38,408 nt of DNA from a virus. The translations under genes were made by a program, and so were the position numbers. Where the stretch lies: the IMG/VR virus record IMGVR_UViG_3300032092_000097, positions 1 to 38,408 of that record. One strand, written 5' to 3'. Below the pieces are notes generated by a model that was not told the DNA's origin, made no database searches, and worked only from the letters and a program-made list of their open reading frames with translations. Shown here one piece after another: positions 10,250 to 19,007 of this stretch. The stretch's first letter is position 1. The number at the start of each line of letters is the position of its first letter.

Positions 10250-10459
10250 ATGAATAACGATGAGACTAAGGTTACAGTTGGGCTAGGCTATACGCTCAAT
10301 CTAGGTAACTTCCAATCATTGCGTATTGACCTATCTGTATCAGATAGCAAGCGTAATGGAGAAAACACAGCAGATGCTTTTGAACGTGTGTATGCGTTTG
10401 TTGAGCAGAAACTATCTGAAAAGGTAAAAGAATCTTTAGAAGAGGCTGACAATAAGTAA
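10250..10459 (+). CDS. Conserved-type small protein, function unknown
   Basis: A 69-residue protein with Shine-Dalgarno GAAAGGAC upstream and TAATG coupling to the next gene. The sequence opens with two short beta-type segments (VTVGLGYTLNLG and SLRIDLSVSD) and ends in an acidic amphipathic helix (FERVYAFVEQKLSEKVKESL). Similar small proteins occur next to replication genes in actinophages, from memory. Position suggests a helper of the helicase genes that follow; no function can be read from the sequence. Confidence 0.6.
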   Translation: MNNDETKVTVGLGYTLNLGNFQSLRIDLSVSDSKRNGENTADAFERVYAFVEQKLSEKVKESLEEADNK

Positions 10460-10767
10460 TGGCTGAACGCAAAGACCGCATGGCTTTGCTTAGTCGCTAC
10501 AGTAAACTACATACTGCAAAGTACCAAGAAAAGCCATCCCTAAATTTAAATGTTGAGCAATGGGCAGCAGATGCCCTGATTGCTTCGTATGGAATATCCG
10601 AATGCTATGACCTACTAGAATACTATTTTGATGTATCCGAAAACCCATCGTGGAAATATTTTGCAAACTATGCAGACCACATTGTTTACAAGCGTAAACA
10701 AGTGCAACAAGATTTACAAGAACGCCAAGAGCGTAGACTGAAAGCGAAAGAGTGGCTAAATGAATAA
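10459..10767 (+). CDS. Small helical protein, candidate helicase loader
   Basis: A 102-residue, highly charged and mostly helical protein. It ends in a long Lys/Arg/Gln/Glu helix (VQQDLQERQERRLKAKEWL). It is directly upstream of the DnaB-type helicase and overlaps it by 8 nt (ATGAATAA), so the two are translationally coupled. Many phages place a small helicase-loading or helicase-binding protein here, which is the basis for the suggestion. No AAA+ motif is present, so it would not be a DnaC-type ATPase loader. Confidence 0.5.
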   Translation: MAERKDRMALLSRYSKLHTAKYQEKPSLNLNVEQWAADALIASYGISECYDLLEYYFDVSENPSWKYFANYADHIVYKRKQVQQDLQERQERRLKAKEWLNE

Positions 10768-11980
10768 TACAGAATCAAAACTAATCTCTGCTGTATTGGC
10801 AGACAAACAAGTACACGTTTTGCTACAAGCAAACGTAGACAATATCTTAAGAACCCACAATGATATCTGGACTTTTATCCGTAATTATTCTGAGACTAAT
10901 GGAACAGTTCCACCAGTGTCTTTGGTTGTAGATAAGTTCCGTGACTTTGCTCCTGTCGATGGTGTTGGTGCCACGAAGTATCACCTAGAAGAATTACAGG
11001 CTGAGTTCCTGAATGATAGTCTAAAGGATGTTCTTAGGACTACTGCTTCAGATGTTCAGGCAGGTCAGGGTACTAAGGCATTAGAAGACTTAATCCAGAA
11101 GACATCAGAACTAAAGAAGAACACAGCAGTTATTCGTGACATTGATGCCACTGATATTGATTCTGCTGTCGCATACTTTGAGAACCTTGCTCGTCAGAAT
11201 GAACTAGGCTCAATTGGTATCAAGACTGGTTTGCCAGGATTTGATAACTACCTACCTGCTGGTATTACTCCAGGACAGTTGGGTGTGTTCCTTGCTTATC
11301 CAGGAATTGGTAAGTCTTGGTTTGCTCTTTACATGGCAGTTCAAGCATGGAAGCAAGGAAAGTCACCACTAATTATTTCACTTGAAATGTCTGAGACAGA
11401 AGTTCGTAACCGTGTATTTGCTATTATGGGTGAGGGTCTTTGGTCACATCGTAAACTCAGTAATGGTCAGGTAGAGATTGCAGATTTAAAACGCTGGCAT
11501 GCAAAAGAACTTGCTGGTAGACCAGAGTTCCATATTATCTCTAATGACAACGGTGGAGAAGTAACCCCATCAGTTATTCGTGGTAAGATTGACCAGTACA
11601 AACCTGACCTAGTTATTGTAGACTACCTACAGTTGATGTCTCCAAACCAGAAGTCAGATAATGAGACTGTTCGTATGAAGAACCTTTCTCGTGAACTAAA
11701 GTTGATGGCTATCTCTGAAGAAATGCCTATCATCTCTATCTCATCTGCTACACCAGACGATGTTACCAAGTTGGACACAGTTCCTACTTTGGGACAAACT
11801 GCTTGGTCTCGTCAGATTGCCTACGATGCTGACTGGGTTCTTGCACTTGGTCGTGCCACCAACTCGGACATTCTAGAGTGTGTATTCCGTAAGAACCGTA
11901 ATGGTTTTATGGGCGAGTTCTTGGTCCAGGTAGACTTTGACAAGGGTTACTATCGTTATAAGGATTTTGAAGATAACTAG
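10760..11980 (+). CDS. dnaB: Replicative DNA helicase (DnaB-type)
   Basis: A 406-residue RecA-fold helicase that unwinds the replication fork and recruits primase. Walker A is YPGIGKSW (about residues 180-187) and Walker B is LVIVDYLQL (about 284-292). The conserved ISLEMS motif follows Walker A, and a Gln/Arg-rich segment lies near the C-terminus. The N-terminal 130 residues are a shortened primase-interaction domain. It is shorter than bacterial DnaB (about 450-470 residues), as is common for phage versions. Arg is encoded mostly by CGT, unlike the tail genes. Confidence 0.93.
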   Translation: MNNTESKLISAVLADKQVHVLLQANVDNILRTHNDIWTFIRNYSETNGTVPPVSLVVDKFRDFAPVDGVGATKYHLEELQAEFLNDSLKDVLRTTASDVQAGQGTKALEDLIQKTSELKKNTAVIRDIDATDIDSAVAYFENLARQNELGSIGIKTGLPGFDNYLPAGITPGQLGVFLAYPGIGKSWFALYMAVQAWKQGKSPLIISLEMSETEVRNRVFAIMGEGLWSHRKLSNGQVEIADLKRWHAKELAGRPEFHIISNDNGGEVTPSVIRGKIDQYKPDLVIVDYLQLMSPNQKSDNETVRMKNLSRELKLMAISEEMPIISISSATPDDVTKLDTVPTLGQTAWSRQIAYDADWVLALGRATNSDILECVFRKNRNGFMGEFLVQVDFDKGYYRYKDFEDN

Positions 11981-11981
11981 T

Positions 11982-11987
11982 TATAAT
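11982..11987 (+). promoter_or_regulatory. -10 box abutting a GTG start
   Basis: TATAAT lies just after the helicase stop and 5 nt before the GTG at 11993. No convincing -35 was found at 16-18 nt. If active it would give a leaderless mRNA for the next gene and boost primase and SSB expression. Confidence 0.4.
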
Positions 11988-11992
11988 AGAAT

Positions 11993-12337
11993 GTGGACAA
12001 TATATATCACAGACCTATTAAGAACTTTACCTTTGACGGTATCATCAAGAATGATGCCGCTATTGGCAGACTTCGCCTAGAACTTGTGAGACTCAAGACA
12101 CTTGAGATGTGTGAATTGGGGTATGTGCCAAGGATTGACATAGACCCACAATTTACGATAAAATATAATAGCGAAAAAGATTATTACGAGTTTACATTAA
12201 CCGTATACGGAACATACATAGGAAAGAATAAAGCATTATGGATAAAGGGAATAGACGGAACACAAATAGTTCCTACTCAAAAGAACAAATTAAAAGAGTT
12301 ATCACAGGCTCAGGAATCACAATCGAATCAGAAGTAG
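11993..12337 (+). CDS. Small protein overlapping the primase gene, function unknown
   Basis: A 114-residue frame beginning at GTG with a -10 box directly upstream. Residues 1-80 look like a folded domain (charged helix GRLRLELVRLKTLEM, then beta strands ending YEFTLTVYGTYIG). The last 33 residues are Lys/Gln/Ser-rich and coincide with the start of the primase frame, with a 100-nt overlap. The final part may therefore be a by-product of the overlap. No family recognised; its position between helicase and primase suggests replication. Confidence 0.6.
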   Translation: MDNIYHRPIKNFTFDGIIKNDAAIGRLRLELVRLKTLEMCELGYVPRIDIDPQFTIKYNSEKDYYEFTLTVYGTYIGKNKALWIKGIDGTQIVPTQKNKLKELSQAQESQSNQK

Positions 12338-13182
12338 ATTCTGACTACATTATCTTCTGTCCTTTTCATAACAACTACCGCTCACCTGCTGGTGAAGTAG
12401 ATAAAAGTTCTGGTCTATTCTTTTGCTTTTCCTGCCACCATGTCTGCGACCTGCCATCTTTGATTATGCATACATCTGCTAGAACCTATTTTGAATCTGT
12501 TCGCTACATCAAGTCTAAGGAAACTGAGACTGACCTTTCCTATCAGATTAACCAGACACTTGTCCAGAAGCCAGACTATGTTCCGTATGACGAGTTGCAG
12601 ATTAAGAGATTAAACCAGCAAGCATTAGAATCTCCAAGAGCAACCAGATACTACGATGGTAGATTAATCAATGAGACATCTATCAAAAAGTTCCAACTTG
12701 GTTTCTCAGAGAAACAAGATATGGTAACTATACCTGTACACTCCCCAGACGGAATTCCTGTGGGCTTCGTTGGTCGTTCTATCGAGGGTAAAGAATTTAA
12801 GAACACTCCAGGACTTCCAAAGTCAAAAACTTTATTCAACATACATCGTGTAAAGACTGCTGGCAAAGTCTATGTAGTTGAATCATCATTTGATGCTATC
12901 CGCTTAGACCAGTGTGGTTTTCCAGCGGTAGCAACTCTGGGTGCAAATGTATCCAGTTTTCAAACAGACCTACTCATTAAGTATTTTAATAACGTTATTG
13001 TTATTGCAGATAACGATGAGGCTGGCGGTAATATGAAAGATAGGATTGTGGAACGTCTTGGCTCTCGTGTTACTGTTATTAAAATAGATAAACAATATAA
13101 GGATATTGGCGACATGTCTGATGAAGCAATTAAAAATATTGACGAATCGTTTGACAAAACTATTGCCAGTATGCTAAACTAG
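12238..13182 (+). CDS. dnaG: DNA primase (DnaG-type, CHC2 zinc finger and Toprim)
   Basis: A 314-residue primase that makes RNA primers at the fork. A zinc-binding CHC2-type motif is seen at C41-x2-H44 ... C63-x2-C66 (CPFH, CFSC). A Toprim core follows with VYVVESSFDAI (about 211-221, catalytic Glu) and VIVIADNDEAGG (about 257-268, metal-binding Asp pair). It is about half the length of bacterial DnaG, lacking the C-terminal helicase-binding domain. ATG at 12238 is the only ATG before the zinc motif and lies inside the previous gene; a weaker GGAAAG precedes it by about 11 nt. Confidence 0.9.
   Translation: MDKGNRRNTNSSYSKEQIKRVITGSGITIESEVDSDYIIFCPFHNNYRSPAGEVDKSSGLFFCFSCHHVCDLPSLIMHTSARTYFESVRYIKSKETETDLSYQINQTLVQKPDYVPYDELQIKRLNQQALESPRATRYYDGRLINETSIKKFQLGFSEKQDMVTIPVHSPDGIPVGFVGRSIEGKEFKNTPGLPKSKTLFNIHRVKTAGKVYVVESSFDAIRLDQCGFPAVATLGANVSSFQTDLLIKYFNNVIVIADNDEAGGNMKDRIVERLGSRVTVIKIDKQYKDIGDMSDEAIKNIDESFDKTIASMLN
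13151..13180 (+). promoter_or_regulatory. Candidate promoter for the ssDNA-binding protein gene
   Basis: A perfect TTGACA (13151-13156) is followed after 18 nt by TAAACT (13175-13180), which has a TGC extended-10 element in front. It lies within the primase 3' end. Transcription would begin near 13187, upstream of the AAGGAG Shine-Dalgarno that precedes ATG 13214. Extra expression would suit an abundant SSB. Confidence 0.5.
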
Positions 13183-13213
13183 TATACCGCTAAGAAAACA
13201 TAAGGAGAATATT

Positions 13214-13867
13214 ATGAGCGTAATTAAAGGGCTAAAAGATATCGGTGCAATTATGGATAAGCCAAAATATGAAAACAATGGTCAGAAAGTTCGTTGGGTC
13301 AAGTTGGCTGATGGACAATCTGCAAAGGTTCGTTTCGTTGAAGAACTAGATACAGAATCAGCAAACTACAACGAGGGTCGTGGACTATCTGTGGTAATCG
13401 CAGAACACACTAACCCAAAGGACTACAAGCGTAAAGCAGTCTGTACAATTGACTCTGAGGGTCGTTGCTATGGTTGTGAAATGGGTCGTAAAGAACCTAA
13501 GAGCGGATGGCGTTCACGTCTTCGCTGGTATGGTAACGTCATCATCGATGATGGTACTGAAGCACCTTATGTGGCTGTATGGTCACAGGGTATCTCAAAG
13601 CAGTCTGCTTTCGGAAATCTCCGTGAGTATGCAATTGAGACTGGTTCAATCTCGAACCTAGAGTGGAAGATTAAGCGTAATGGTCAGGGAACTGAAACCA
13701 ATTACACATTGCTTCCAACTAAGCCAGACACAGAGCCTTTCAACTTTGATGGCATTGAGCCATTCAATCTTGAAAAGGTTGTTCGTGAAGTGGCTTATGC
13801 AGAGCAGGAGAATTTCTACTTCGGTTTTGATGCTCCATCTCTAACATCCAGTAATCAAGACTGGTAA
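13214..13867 (+). CDS. Single-stranded DNA-binding protein (gp32-like)
   Basis: A 217-residue protein with a strong Shine-Dalgarno (AAGGAG). The N-terminus has basic stretches (KVRWVKLADGQSAKVRFVEE) like the OB strands of phage SSBs, then a Cys pair (CYGCEMGRKEP) resembling the zinc-ribbon part of T4 gp32-type proteins. It ends with SSNQDW, without the usual long acidic tail. The location between primase and polymerase supports a role coating ssDNA at the fork. The SSB call rests on layout and overall pattern rather than a diagnostic motif. Confidence 0.65.
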   Translation: MSVIKGLKDIGAIMDKPKYENNGQKVRWVKLADGQSAKVRFVEELDTESANYNEGRGLSVVIAEHTNPKDYKRKAVCTIDSEGRCYGCEMGRKEPKSGWRSRLRWYGNVIIDDGTEAPYVAVWSQGISKQSAFGNLREYAIETGSISNLEWKIKRNGQGTETNYTLLPTKPDTEPFNFDGIEPFNLEKVVREVAYAEQENFYFGFDAPSLTSSNQDW

Positions 13868-13880
13868 TCAATTAATTGTG

Positions 13881-13912
13881 ATGGGGGTAGATGATTAGTT
13901 CTCTGCCCCCAT
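13881..13912 (+). other. Stable GC-rich stem-loop without T-tract
   Basis: ATGGGGGTAGA (13881-13891) pairs with TCTGCCCCCAT (13902-13912) to form an 11-bp stem with one G-U pair and a 10-nt loop. It fills the only sizeable gap between the SSB and polymerase genes. No run of T follows, so it is not a standard intrinsic terminator. It may be an mRNA processing or stability element that separates abundant SSB mRNA from the polymerase message. Confidence 0.6.
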
Positions 13913-13938
13913 TGCCTAAACTTTAAGGAAAATTTTAT

Positions 13939-16900
13939 ATGAGTTATGCTGGACTGCACGTTCACACTCACTACTCGCTATTTGATGGCATAGCAACACC
14001 ACAAGAATATGTGGACAGAGCAATCGAAATTGGAATGCCAGCCATCGCTATCACAGACCACGGTTCACTATCTGGACACCGTGAAATGTATCGTGTCGCA
14101 ATTGAAAAGGGCATCAAGCCAATTCTTGGTGTCGAAGGATATATTGCACAAGACCGCTTTGACCAGAGAGACAAAGAAGAGCGTGAAGAAACTCCGCTAG
14201 ACCTTGTGTACAATCACTTAATCATTCTTGCCAAAAACGAAAAAGGTCTTGAGAACCTTAACAAACTAAACGAGATTGCTTGGACTGAGGGTTTTTATAA
14301 GAAGCCTCGTATGGACTGGACTTCGTTAGAGAAGTATAAAGAAGGTCTCATTATTACTTCTGGCTGTCTGTCTGGCTTCCTTGCTAAAGCAATTGAAGCA
14401 GATGACTTTGCTGCTGCAAAAGAACATCTACAATGGGCTAAGGCAACATTTGGCGATGACTACTACATTGAAGTTATGCCACACAATCCACCAGAGATTA
14501 ACAAGACTATTCTTGCTCTTGCAGATGAGTTTGGTATCAAGCCTATCGTCACTCCTGACTGTCACCACGCTGGACCAGACCAGAGAGAGATTCAAGAACT
14601 TAAACTAATCCTAAACACTTATTCAAATAAGGTTCAGAAAGATGCTACCTTTGCTGGTACTCAGGACTACGACAACCTTATGGATAAGTTGGACTACCTG
14701 TATGGTGCAGACCGCCAGATTACTTTTAGAGACTACGAAATTCACTTGCTATCTGATGAAGAGATGCATAAGTCTATGGAAGCCCAGGGTATCGTAAGAC
14801 AAGATATGTATGACAATACTATTGAGATTATGAATAAGGTTGAAGATTACAACATCAAAGACCACCTAGACCTACTACCAGCACAGTATCAGAATCCAGA
14901 CCAAGAACTTTACGAACTTGCTATGGAAGGACTTACTGCTCGTGGTGTAGGTGCTGACCCTGCATATCACACAAGGGCTGAAGAAGAACTCCAAATCATC
15001 AAGGATAAAAACTTTGCTCCTTACTTCCTAGTTGTTCGTAACATGATTAACTGGGCTAAGAAAGAAGGCATTATGGTTGGTCCAGGTCGTGGTTCATCTG
15101 CTGGTTCTCTAGTTTGTTATGCCTTGGGCATTACTGACATTGACCCTATTGAGCATGGTCTTTTGTTCTTCCGTTTCATTAATCCAGAACGTAATGACTT
15201 CCCAGATATCGATACTGACATCCAAGATTCAAGACGTGAAGATGTCAAAGATTATCTAGTTAGACAGTATAGACACGTTGCTTCTATCGCCACATTCCTT
15301 GAGTTCAAGGGTAAAGGTATGATTAGAGATATTGCTCGTGTACTAAACATTCCACTAGCGGATGTGAACAAGGTTCTTAAACTCGTTGATGACTGGGATG
15401 ACTACTTAAGGGCTAAGTCTACTCAAGAGTTCCGTGAGAAGTATCCAGAGATTGAACTTTATGGTGAGCAACTTCGTGGTCGTATTCGTGGTACTGGTAT
15501 TCACGCTGCTGGTGTGGTCACTGCTAAAGAACCTATCTTTAAGTATGCACCACTTGAGACCAGAACAACTCCAGGTAGCAAGGAACGTATTCCAGTAGTA
15601 GCAGTAGATATGGAAGAAGCAGAACGCATTGGTTTGATTAAGATTGATGCTTTGGGTCTAAAGACCTTATCTGTTATTCAGGATACGCTTGCTATCATCA
15701 AGGAGCGTTCTGGAGATGTCGTTGACCTGTACAAACTTAACATGGAAGATGCAAATGTATATCGTATGCTTTCAGATGGTTTTACTAAGGGTGTGTTCCA
15801 ATGTGAAGCAACACCATACACAAATCTTCTAGTGAAGATGGGTATCAAAAACTTTAGTGAGTTGGCTGCTTCTAACGCTTTGGTTCGTCCAGGTGCTATG
15901 AACACAATCGGTAAAGATTATGTTGCTCGTAAACACGGTAAACAAAACATTGACTATAAGCACCAAGTGTTAAAAGCATTCACACAAGAAACCTATGGAT
16001 GTATTCTGTATCAGGAACAAGTTATGCTTGCCTGTGTGGAACTTGGCGGTATGACAATGGCAGAAGCGGACAAGGTTCGTAAGATTATTGGTAAGAAGAA
16101 AGATGCTAAAGAGTTCGATGTCTTCAAGGACAAGTTCGTAAAGGGTGCTTCTAGATTCCTAACACCTAACGCTTCCGAAGACCTGTGGACAGACTTTGAA
16201 GCACACGCTGGATATTCGTTCAATAAGTCTCACGCTGTGGCTTACTCAACAGTTTCTTACTGGACAGCATGGCTGAAGTATTACTACCCTATTGAGTTCA
16301 TGTATTCATTGCTCAAGAATGAAAGTGATAAAGATGCTCGTACTGAATACCTAATTGAAGCAAAGCGTATGGGTATCCCTGTTCGTCTACCACACATCAA
16401 CGATTCAGATGTTGACTTTAAAATCGAAGGTAAAGGTATTCGCTTTGGACTATCATCTATTAAGTTTATTAGTGATAACATTGCTAATAAGTATATTGCT
16501 GCTAGACCTTTTGCTTCCTATAAAGAACTAGAAGAGTTTACATTTGGTAAAGGCAATGGCGTTAACAGTCGTGCACTACAGGCTCTTCGCCTTGTAGGAG
16601 CGGCTACGTTTGCTGACCAACCTAGAAACGATGAAGAAGTTCGTGAGAATCTTTATGAGTATCTTAACCTACCAGAGTTCAATACTTCTATTCCGCAACA
16701 CTACCACGCATTCATCAACGATGTTGAAGAGTATGAAGAAAAGGGTGCATATATTTTGATGGGTATGATTAAGAGCATTAAGCGTGGTAAAGGCTGGTCT
16801 AGGGTAGAACTTCTAGATAGGACTGGTAGTACTGGAATCTTTGATGATGAGAATACAACAATCGAAGCAGGTAGGACTTACATAGTTCTAGCAAGCGATA

Positions 16901-17220
16901 ATAGAATCGTTACAGCAATTCCAGCAGATGAAATTAAAGGCAATCCATCTGGATTGATTAAGATTCTAAACTTCCGTCAGTTGCCCTACAAAGAAGATGA
17001 ACTTTTTGTAGTATCATTTAAGCCTAGGGTAACTAAGGCTGGTAAAAAGATGGCTTCTCTAGTTCTAGCAGATGCTAGTCGTGAGATGCATAGCGTTACA
17101 GTATTTCCTACATCTTTCTCTAAAGCGTATATGAAGATTGATGAAGGAAATGTATATAAATTCTCTTTGGGTAAAACTAAAGATGGAACAATAATTATGG
17201 AGGATGTGTTCAATGTTTGA
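13939..17220 (+). CDS. dnaE: DNA polymerase III alpha subunit (DnaE-type)
   Basis: A 1,093-residue C-family replicative polymerase. The N-terminal PHP domain is present with metal-binding H7, H9 and H11 (HVHTH) and TDHGS (about 40). The polymerase core has GRGSSAG (about 383), the first catalytic pair in PDIDTD (about 421-426), and KIDALGLKTL (about 567), matching the third Asp of E. coli DnaE (KFDFLGL). An OB-fold-like segment is near the C-terminus (about 1010-1070). All catalytic Asp residues seem intact, so the phage probably replicates its DNA itself. It is followed directly by MazG. Confidence 0.95.
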   Translation: MSYAGLHVHTHYSLFDGIATPQEYVDRAIEIGMPAIAITDHGSLSGHREMYRVAIEKGIKPILGVEGYIAQDRFDQRDKEEREETPLDLVYNHLIILAKNEKGLENLNKLNEIAWTEGFYKKPRMDWTSLEKYKEGLIITSGCLSGFLAKAIEADDFAAAKEHLQWAKATFGDDYYIEVMPHNPPEINKTILALADEFGIKPIVTPDCHHAGPDQREIQELKLILNTYSNKVQKDATFAGTQDYDNLMDKLDYLYGADRQITFRDYEIHLLSDEEMHKSMEAQGIVRQDMYDNTIEIMNKVEDYNIKDHLDLLPAQYQNPDQELYELAMEGLTARGVGADPAYHTRAEEELQIIKDKNFAPYFLVVRNMINWAKKEGIMVGPGRGSSAGSLVCYALGITDIDPIEHGLLFFRFINPERNDFPDIDTDIQDSRREDVKDYLVRQYRHVASIATFLEFKGKGMIRDIARVLNIPLADVNKVLKLVDDWDDYLRAKSTQEFREKYPEIELYGEQLRGRIRGTGIHAAGVVTAKEPIFKYAPLETRTTPGSKERIPVVAVDMEEAERIGLIKIDALGLKTLSVIQDTLAIIKERSGDVVDLYKLNMEDANVYRMLSDGFTKGVFQCEATPYTNLLVKMGIKNFSELAASNALVRPGAMNTIGKDYVARKHGKQNIDYKHQVLKAFTQETYGCILYQEQVMLACVELGGMTMAEADKVRKIIGKKKDAKEFDVFKDKFVKGASRFLTPNASEDLWTDFEAHAGYSFNKSHAVAYSTVSYWTAWLKYYYPIEFMYSLLKNESDKDARTEYLIEAKRMGIPVRLPHINDSDVDFKIEGKGIRFGLSSIKFISDNIANKYIAARPFASYKELEEFTFGKGNGVNSRALQALRLVGAATFADQPRNDEEVRENLYEYLNLPEFNTSIPQHYHAFINDVEEYEEKGAYILMGMIKSIKRGKGWSRVELLDRTGSTGIFDDENTTIEAGRTYIVLASDNRIVTAIPADEIKGNPSGLIKILNFRQLPYKEDELFVVSFKPRVTKAGKKMASLVLADASREMHSVTVFPTSFSKAYMKIDEGNVYKFSLGKTKDGTIIMEDVFNV

Positions 17221-17551
17221 TGAAGTAGCAAAAGACCTGCACGAAACCGCAGTAGAAAAAGGTTTCTGGGGCATTGCCTATAACAATGAAGATAAAGAAT
17301 CTTTGGATATCTTTATGACTAAGCAACTGATGATGATTGTATCTGAAGCAGTTGAGGTCATGGAAGCAATTCGTAAGTCCAAAGGTCCAGAAGAAGTAGC
17401 AGATGAGATGGCTGACATCATCATTCGCACACTTGACCTCTACGCAGGTCTGCGTGAGTTTGAGTATGTCAATGGCAGTCTTGACGATGCTTTTGAAAAG
17501 AAGACTGGTTACAATAAGTCTAGACCAGAAAGACATGGGGTTCGTTTCTAA
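17213..17551 (+). CDS. mazG: MazG-like nucleotide pyrophosphohydrolase
   Basis: A 112-residue all-alpha protein that would hydrolyse (d)NTPs to monophosphates. The metal-binding pattern is visible: E-A-V-E-V-M-E-A in the first helix pair, then EEVADEMADIIIRTLDL. I chose ATG 17213 over ATG 17204: GGAGG (17199-17203) is 9 nt before 17213 but touches 17204, and 17213 gives the recurrent 8-nt overlap with the polymerase stop. It is coupled to RecA by TAATG. MazG in phages is thought to adjust nucleotide pools or (p)ppGpp during infection. Confidence 0.85.
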   Translation: MFDEVAKDLHETAVEKGFWGIAYNNEDKESLDIFMTKQLMMIVSEAVEVMEAIRKSKGPEEVADEMADIIIRTLDLYAGLREFEYVNGSLDDAFEKKTGYNKSRPERHGVRF

Positions 17552-18555
17552 TGACTACTATCGAAGAAGCAATGGCAGCATTAGACCCACGCATCCGTAA
17601 GCGTTTGACTAACGGTGTTGGGTTCAAGACTGAGTATCAGGGAACTCCTAGTTTCGGTCTTAATCGTGCACTTAATGGTGGACTACCGCTGGGTAGACAG
17701 GTATTGATTTGGGGAAGCAAGTCTTCTGCTAAGTCTTCTCTATGCTTGCAGATGATTGCTCAGGCACAGGAAGAGGGCAAGTTGTGTGCTTGGATTGATG
17801 CTGAGATGTCTTACTCAGAAGATTGGGCTAAGAGACTTGGGGTAGACACAGACAACCTAATCGTCTCACAGGCTCGTACAATTAACGAGATGGTTGATGT
17901 AGGAACAAACCTAATGAATGCTGGAGTAGATATTATTGTGGTTGATTCAATTACATCGCTACTACCTGCTATCTATTTTGAAAAGGATACTGATGAACTT
18001 AAACAGTTGGAAAACACTAAACAGATTGGTGCGGAGTCTAGAGACTTTAGCAACGCTTGGAAGATGCTTAACTATGCTAATAACAAAGTTAAGCCAACCC
18101 TTTTGGTTCTTATCTCGCAATCTCGTAACAATATTTCTGCTATGTATACTAGTCAACAGCCTTCTGGTGGTCAGGCTACTAAGTTTTATTCATCAACGGT
18201 TATCAAGTTATTCTCTTCCGAATCAGACAATCAAGCAATTAAAGGCAAGATTGCAATTGGCGATAAACTCATTGAGGAAAAGATTGGTAGGAAGATTCGT
18301 TGGGAAGTCCAATTTAGCAAGACATCGCCAGCCTTCCAATCTGGAGAGTACGATTTTTATTTCCGAGGTGATGTTGGTATTGATAGCATTGGTGATTTGG
18401 TTGATACTGCAGAGATGATGGGTATTGTAGAGCGTACAGGGGCTTGGTATATCCTACCAGACGGAACTAAACTACAGGGTAGAGATAAGTTTGTGGCTCG
18501 TGTTCGTGAAGACCTAGACCTACAAGACGATATCAAGGCTAAGGTAAATGGGTAA
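17551..18555 (+). CDS. recA: RecA-like recombinase
   Basis: A 334-residue RecA/UvsX-family ATPase that forms filaments on ssDNA for strand exchange. Walker A is GSKSSAKSS (about residues 55-63), where Ala replaces the usual Gly before Lys. Walker B is IIVVDSITSLLP (about 129-140), and LLVLISQSRNN matches the region before loop L2. The C-terminal domain is short. TAATG couples it to MazG and it overlaps the next gene by 8 nt. The Ala substitution is unusual for the P-loop but the rest of the ATPase core looks intact. Confidence 0.88.
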   Translation: MTTIEEAMAALDPRIRKRLTNGVGFKTEYQGTPSFGLNRALNGGLPLGRQVLIWGSKSSAKSSLCLQMIAQAQEEGKLCAWIDAEMSYSEDWAKRLGVDTDNLIVSQARTINEMVDVGTNLMNAGVDIIVVDSITSLLPAIYFEKDTDELKQLENTKQIGAESRDFSNAWKMLNYANNKVKPTLLVLISQSRNNISAMYTSQQPSGGQATKFYSSTVIKLFSSESDNQAIKGKIAIGDKLIEEKIGRKIRWEVQFSKTSPAFQSGEYDFYFRGDVGIDSIGDLVDTAEMMGIVERTGAWYILPDGTKLQGRDKFVARVREDLDLQDDIKAKVNG

Positions 18556-18730
18556 GTACACAGTATATCCAGGAATCTTTCCTTGCCACACATGCAGGGT
18601 AGAAGTAAAGTCTGTAAGAGTATATCCATCAGATAAACTTATAACTTGGATGTGTCCAGAGAAACATCTCAGCGAGGTAAGTCTTGAGACTAAGAAGAAG
18701 AAAGATTATGAGCGAGAGAAGCGAGAGTAA
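18548..18730 (+). CDS. Small Cys-ribbon protein
   Basis: A 60-residue protein starting at an ATG overlapping the RecA stop by 8 nt (ATGGGTAA). It has CHTC at residues 13-16 and a further Cys-His pair (CPEKH), a likely zinc-binding treble, followed by a highly charged Lys/Glu tail (ETKKKKDYEREKRE). Such ribbons are common in actinophage replication operons. Probably a nucleic-acid or protein adaptor; no specific function can be given. Confidence 0.7.
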   Translation: MGKYTVYPGIFPCHTCRVEVKSVRVYPSDKLITWMCPEKHLSEVSLETKKKKDYEREKRE

Positions 18731-19007
18731 GCGTATTGGTGCTAAACAGCACAAGAACTCTGGCAGGGGTACTCATAAGGGGGATGCTTCTTGGGAAGGC
18801 TTCACTGTTGACTTTAAAGAGGTTGGCAAGTCCTTTACCCTGAATAAAGATGTCTGGGCTAAGGCAACTACAGATGCTATTCGTAATAACGATAATCCAG
18901 CAATTGTAGTTGTCCTTGGCGAGGACGGTATTAAAACAAGACTAGCAGTGATTGAGTTGTCCCTACTAGAGATGATACTTGACCAACTACCGCCTAATAG
19001 TGTATAA
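18708..19007 (+). CDS. Putative PD-(D/E)XK nuclease / Holliday-junction resolvase-like protein
   Basis: A 99-residue protein. The block GAKQHKNSGRGTHKGDAS (residues 11-28) matches the basic turn plus metal-binding Asp found in small phage resolvase-type PD-(D/E)XK nucleases. VDFKEVGKSFTLN follows with D35-x-K37 in the position of E-x-K. I chose ATG 18708 rather than TTG 18684: it gives the same 23-nt overlap seen at two other junctions and starts just before the conserved basic block. The role would be cleaving branched DNA. Similarity is by eye only. Confidence 0.65.
   Translation: MSERSESKRIGAKQHKNSGRGTHKGDASWEGFTVDFKEVGKSFTLNKDVWAKATTDAIRNNDNPAIVVVLGEDGIKTRLAVIELSLLEMILDQLPPNSV

Noticed and set aside
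17204-17212. ATG 17204 as MazG start
   Set aside because: The Shine-Dalgarno GGAGG touches this ATG; ATG 17213 has 9-nt spacing and the common 8-nt overlap.
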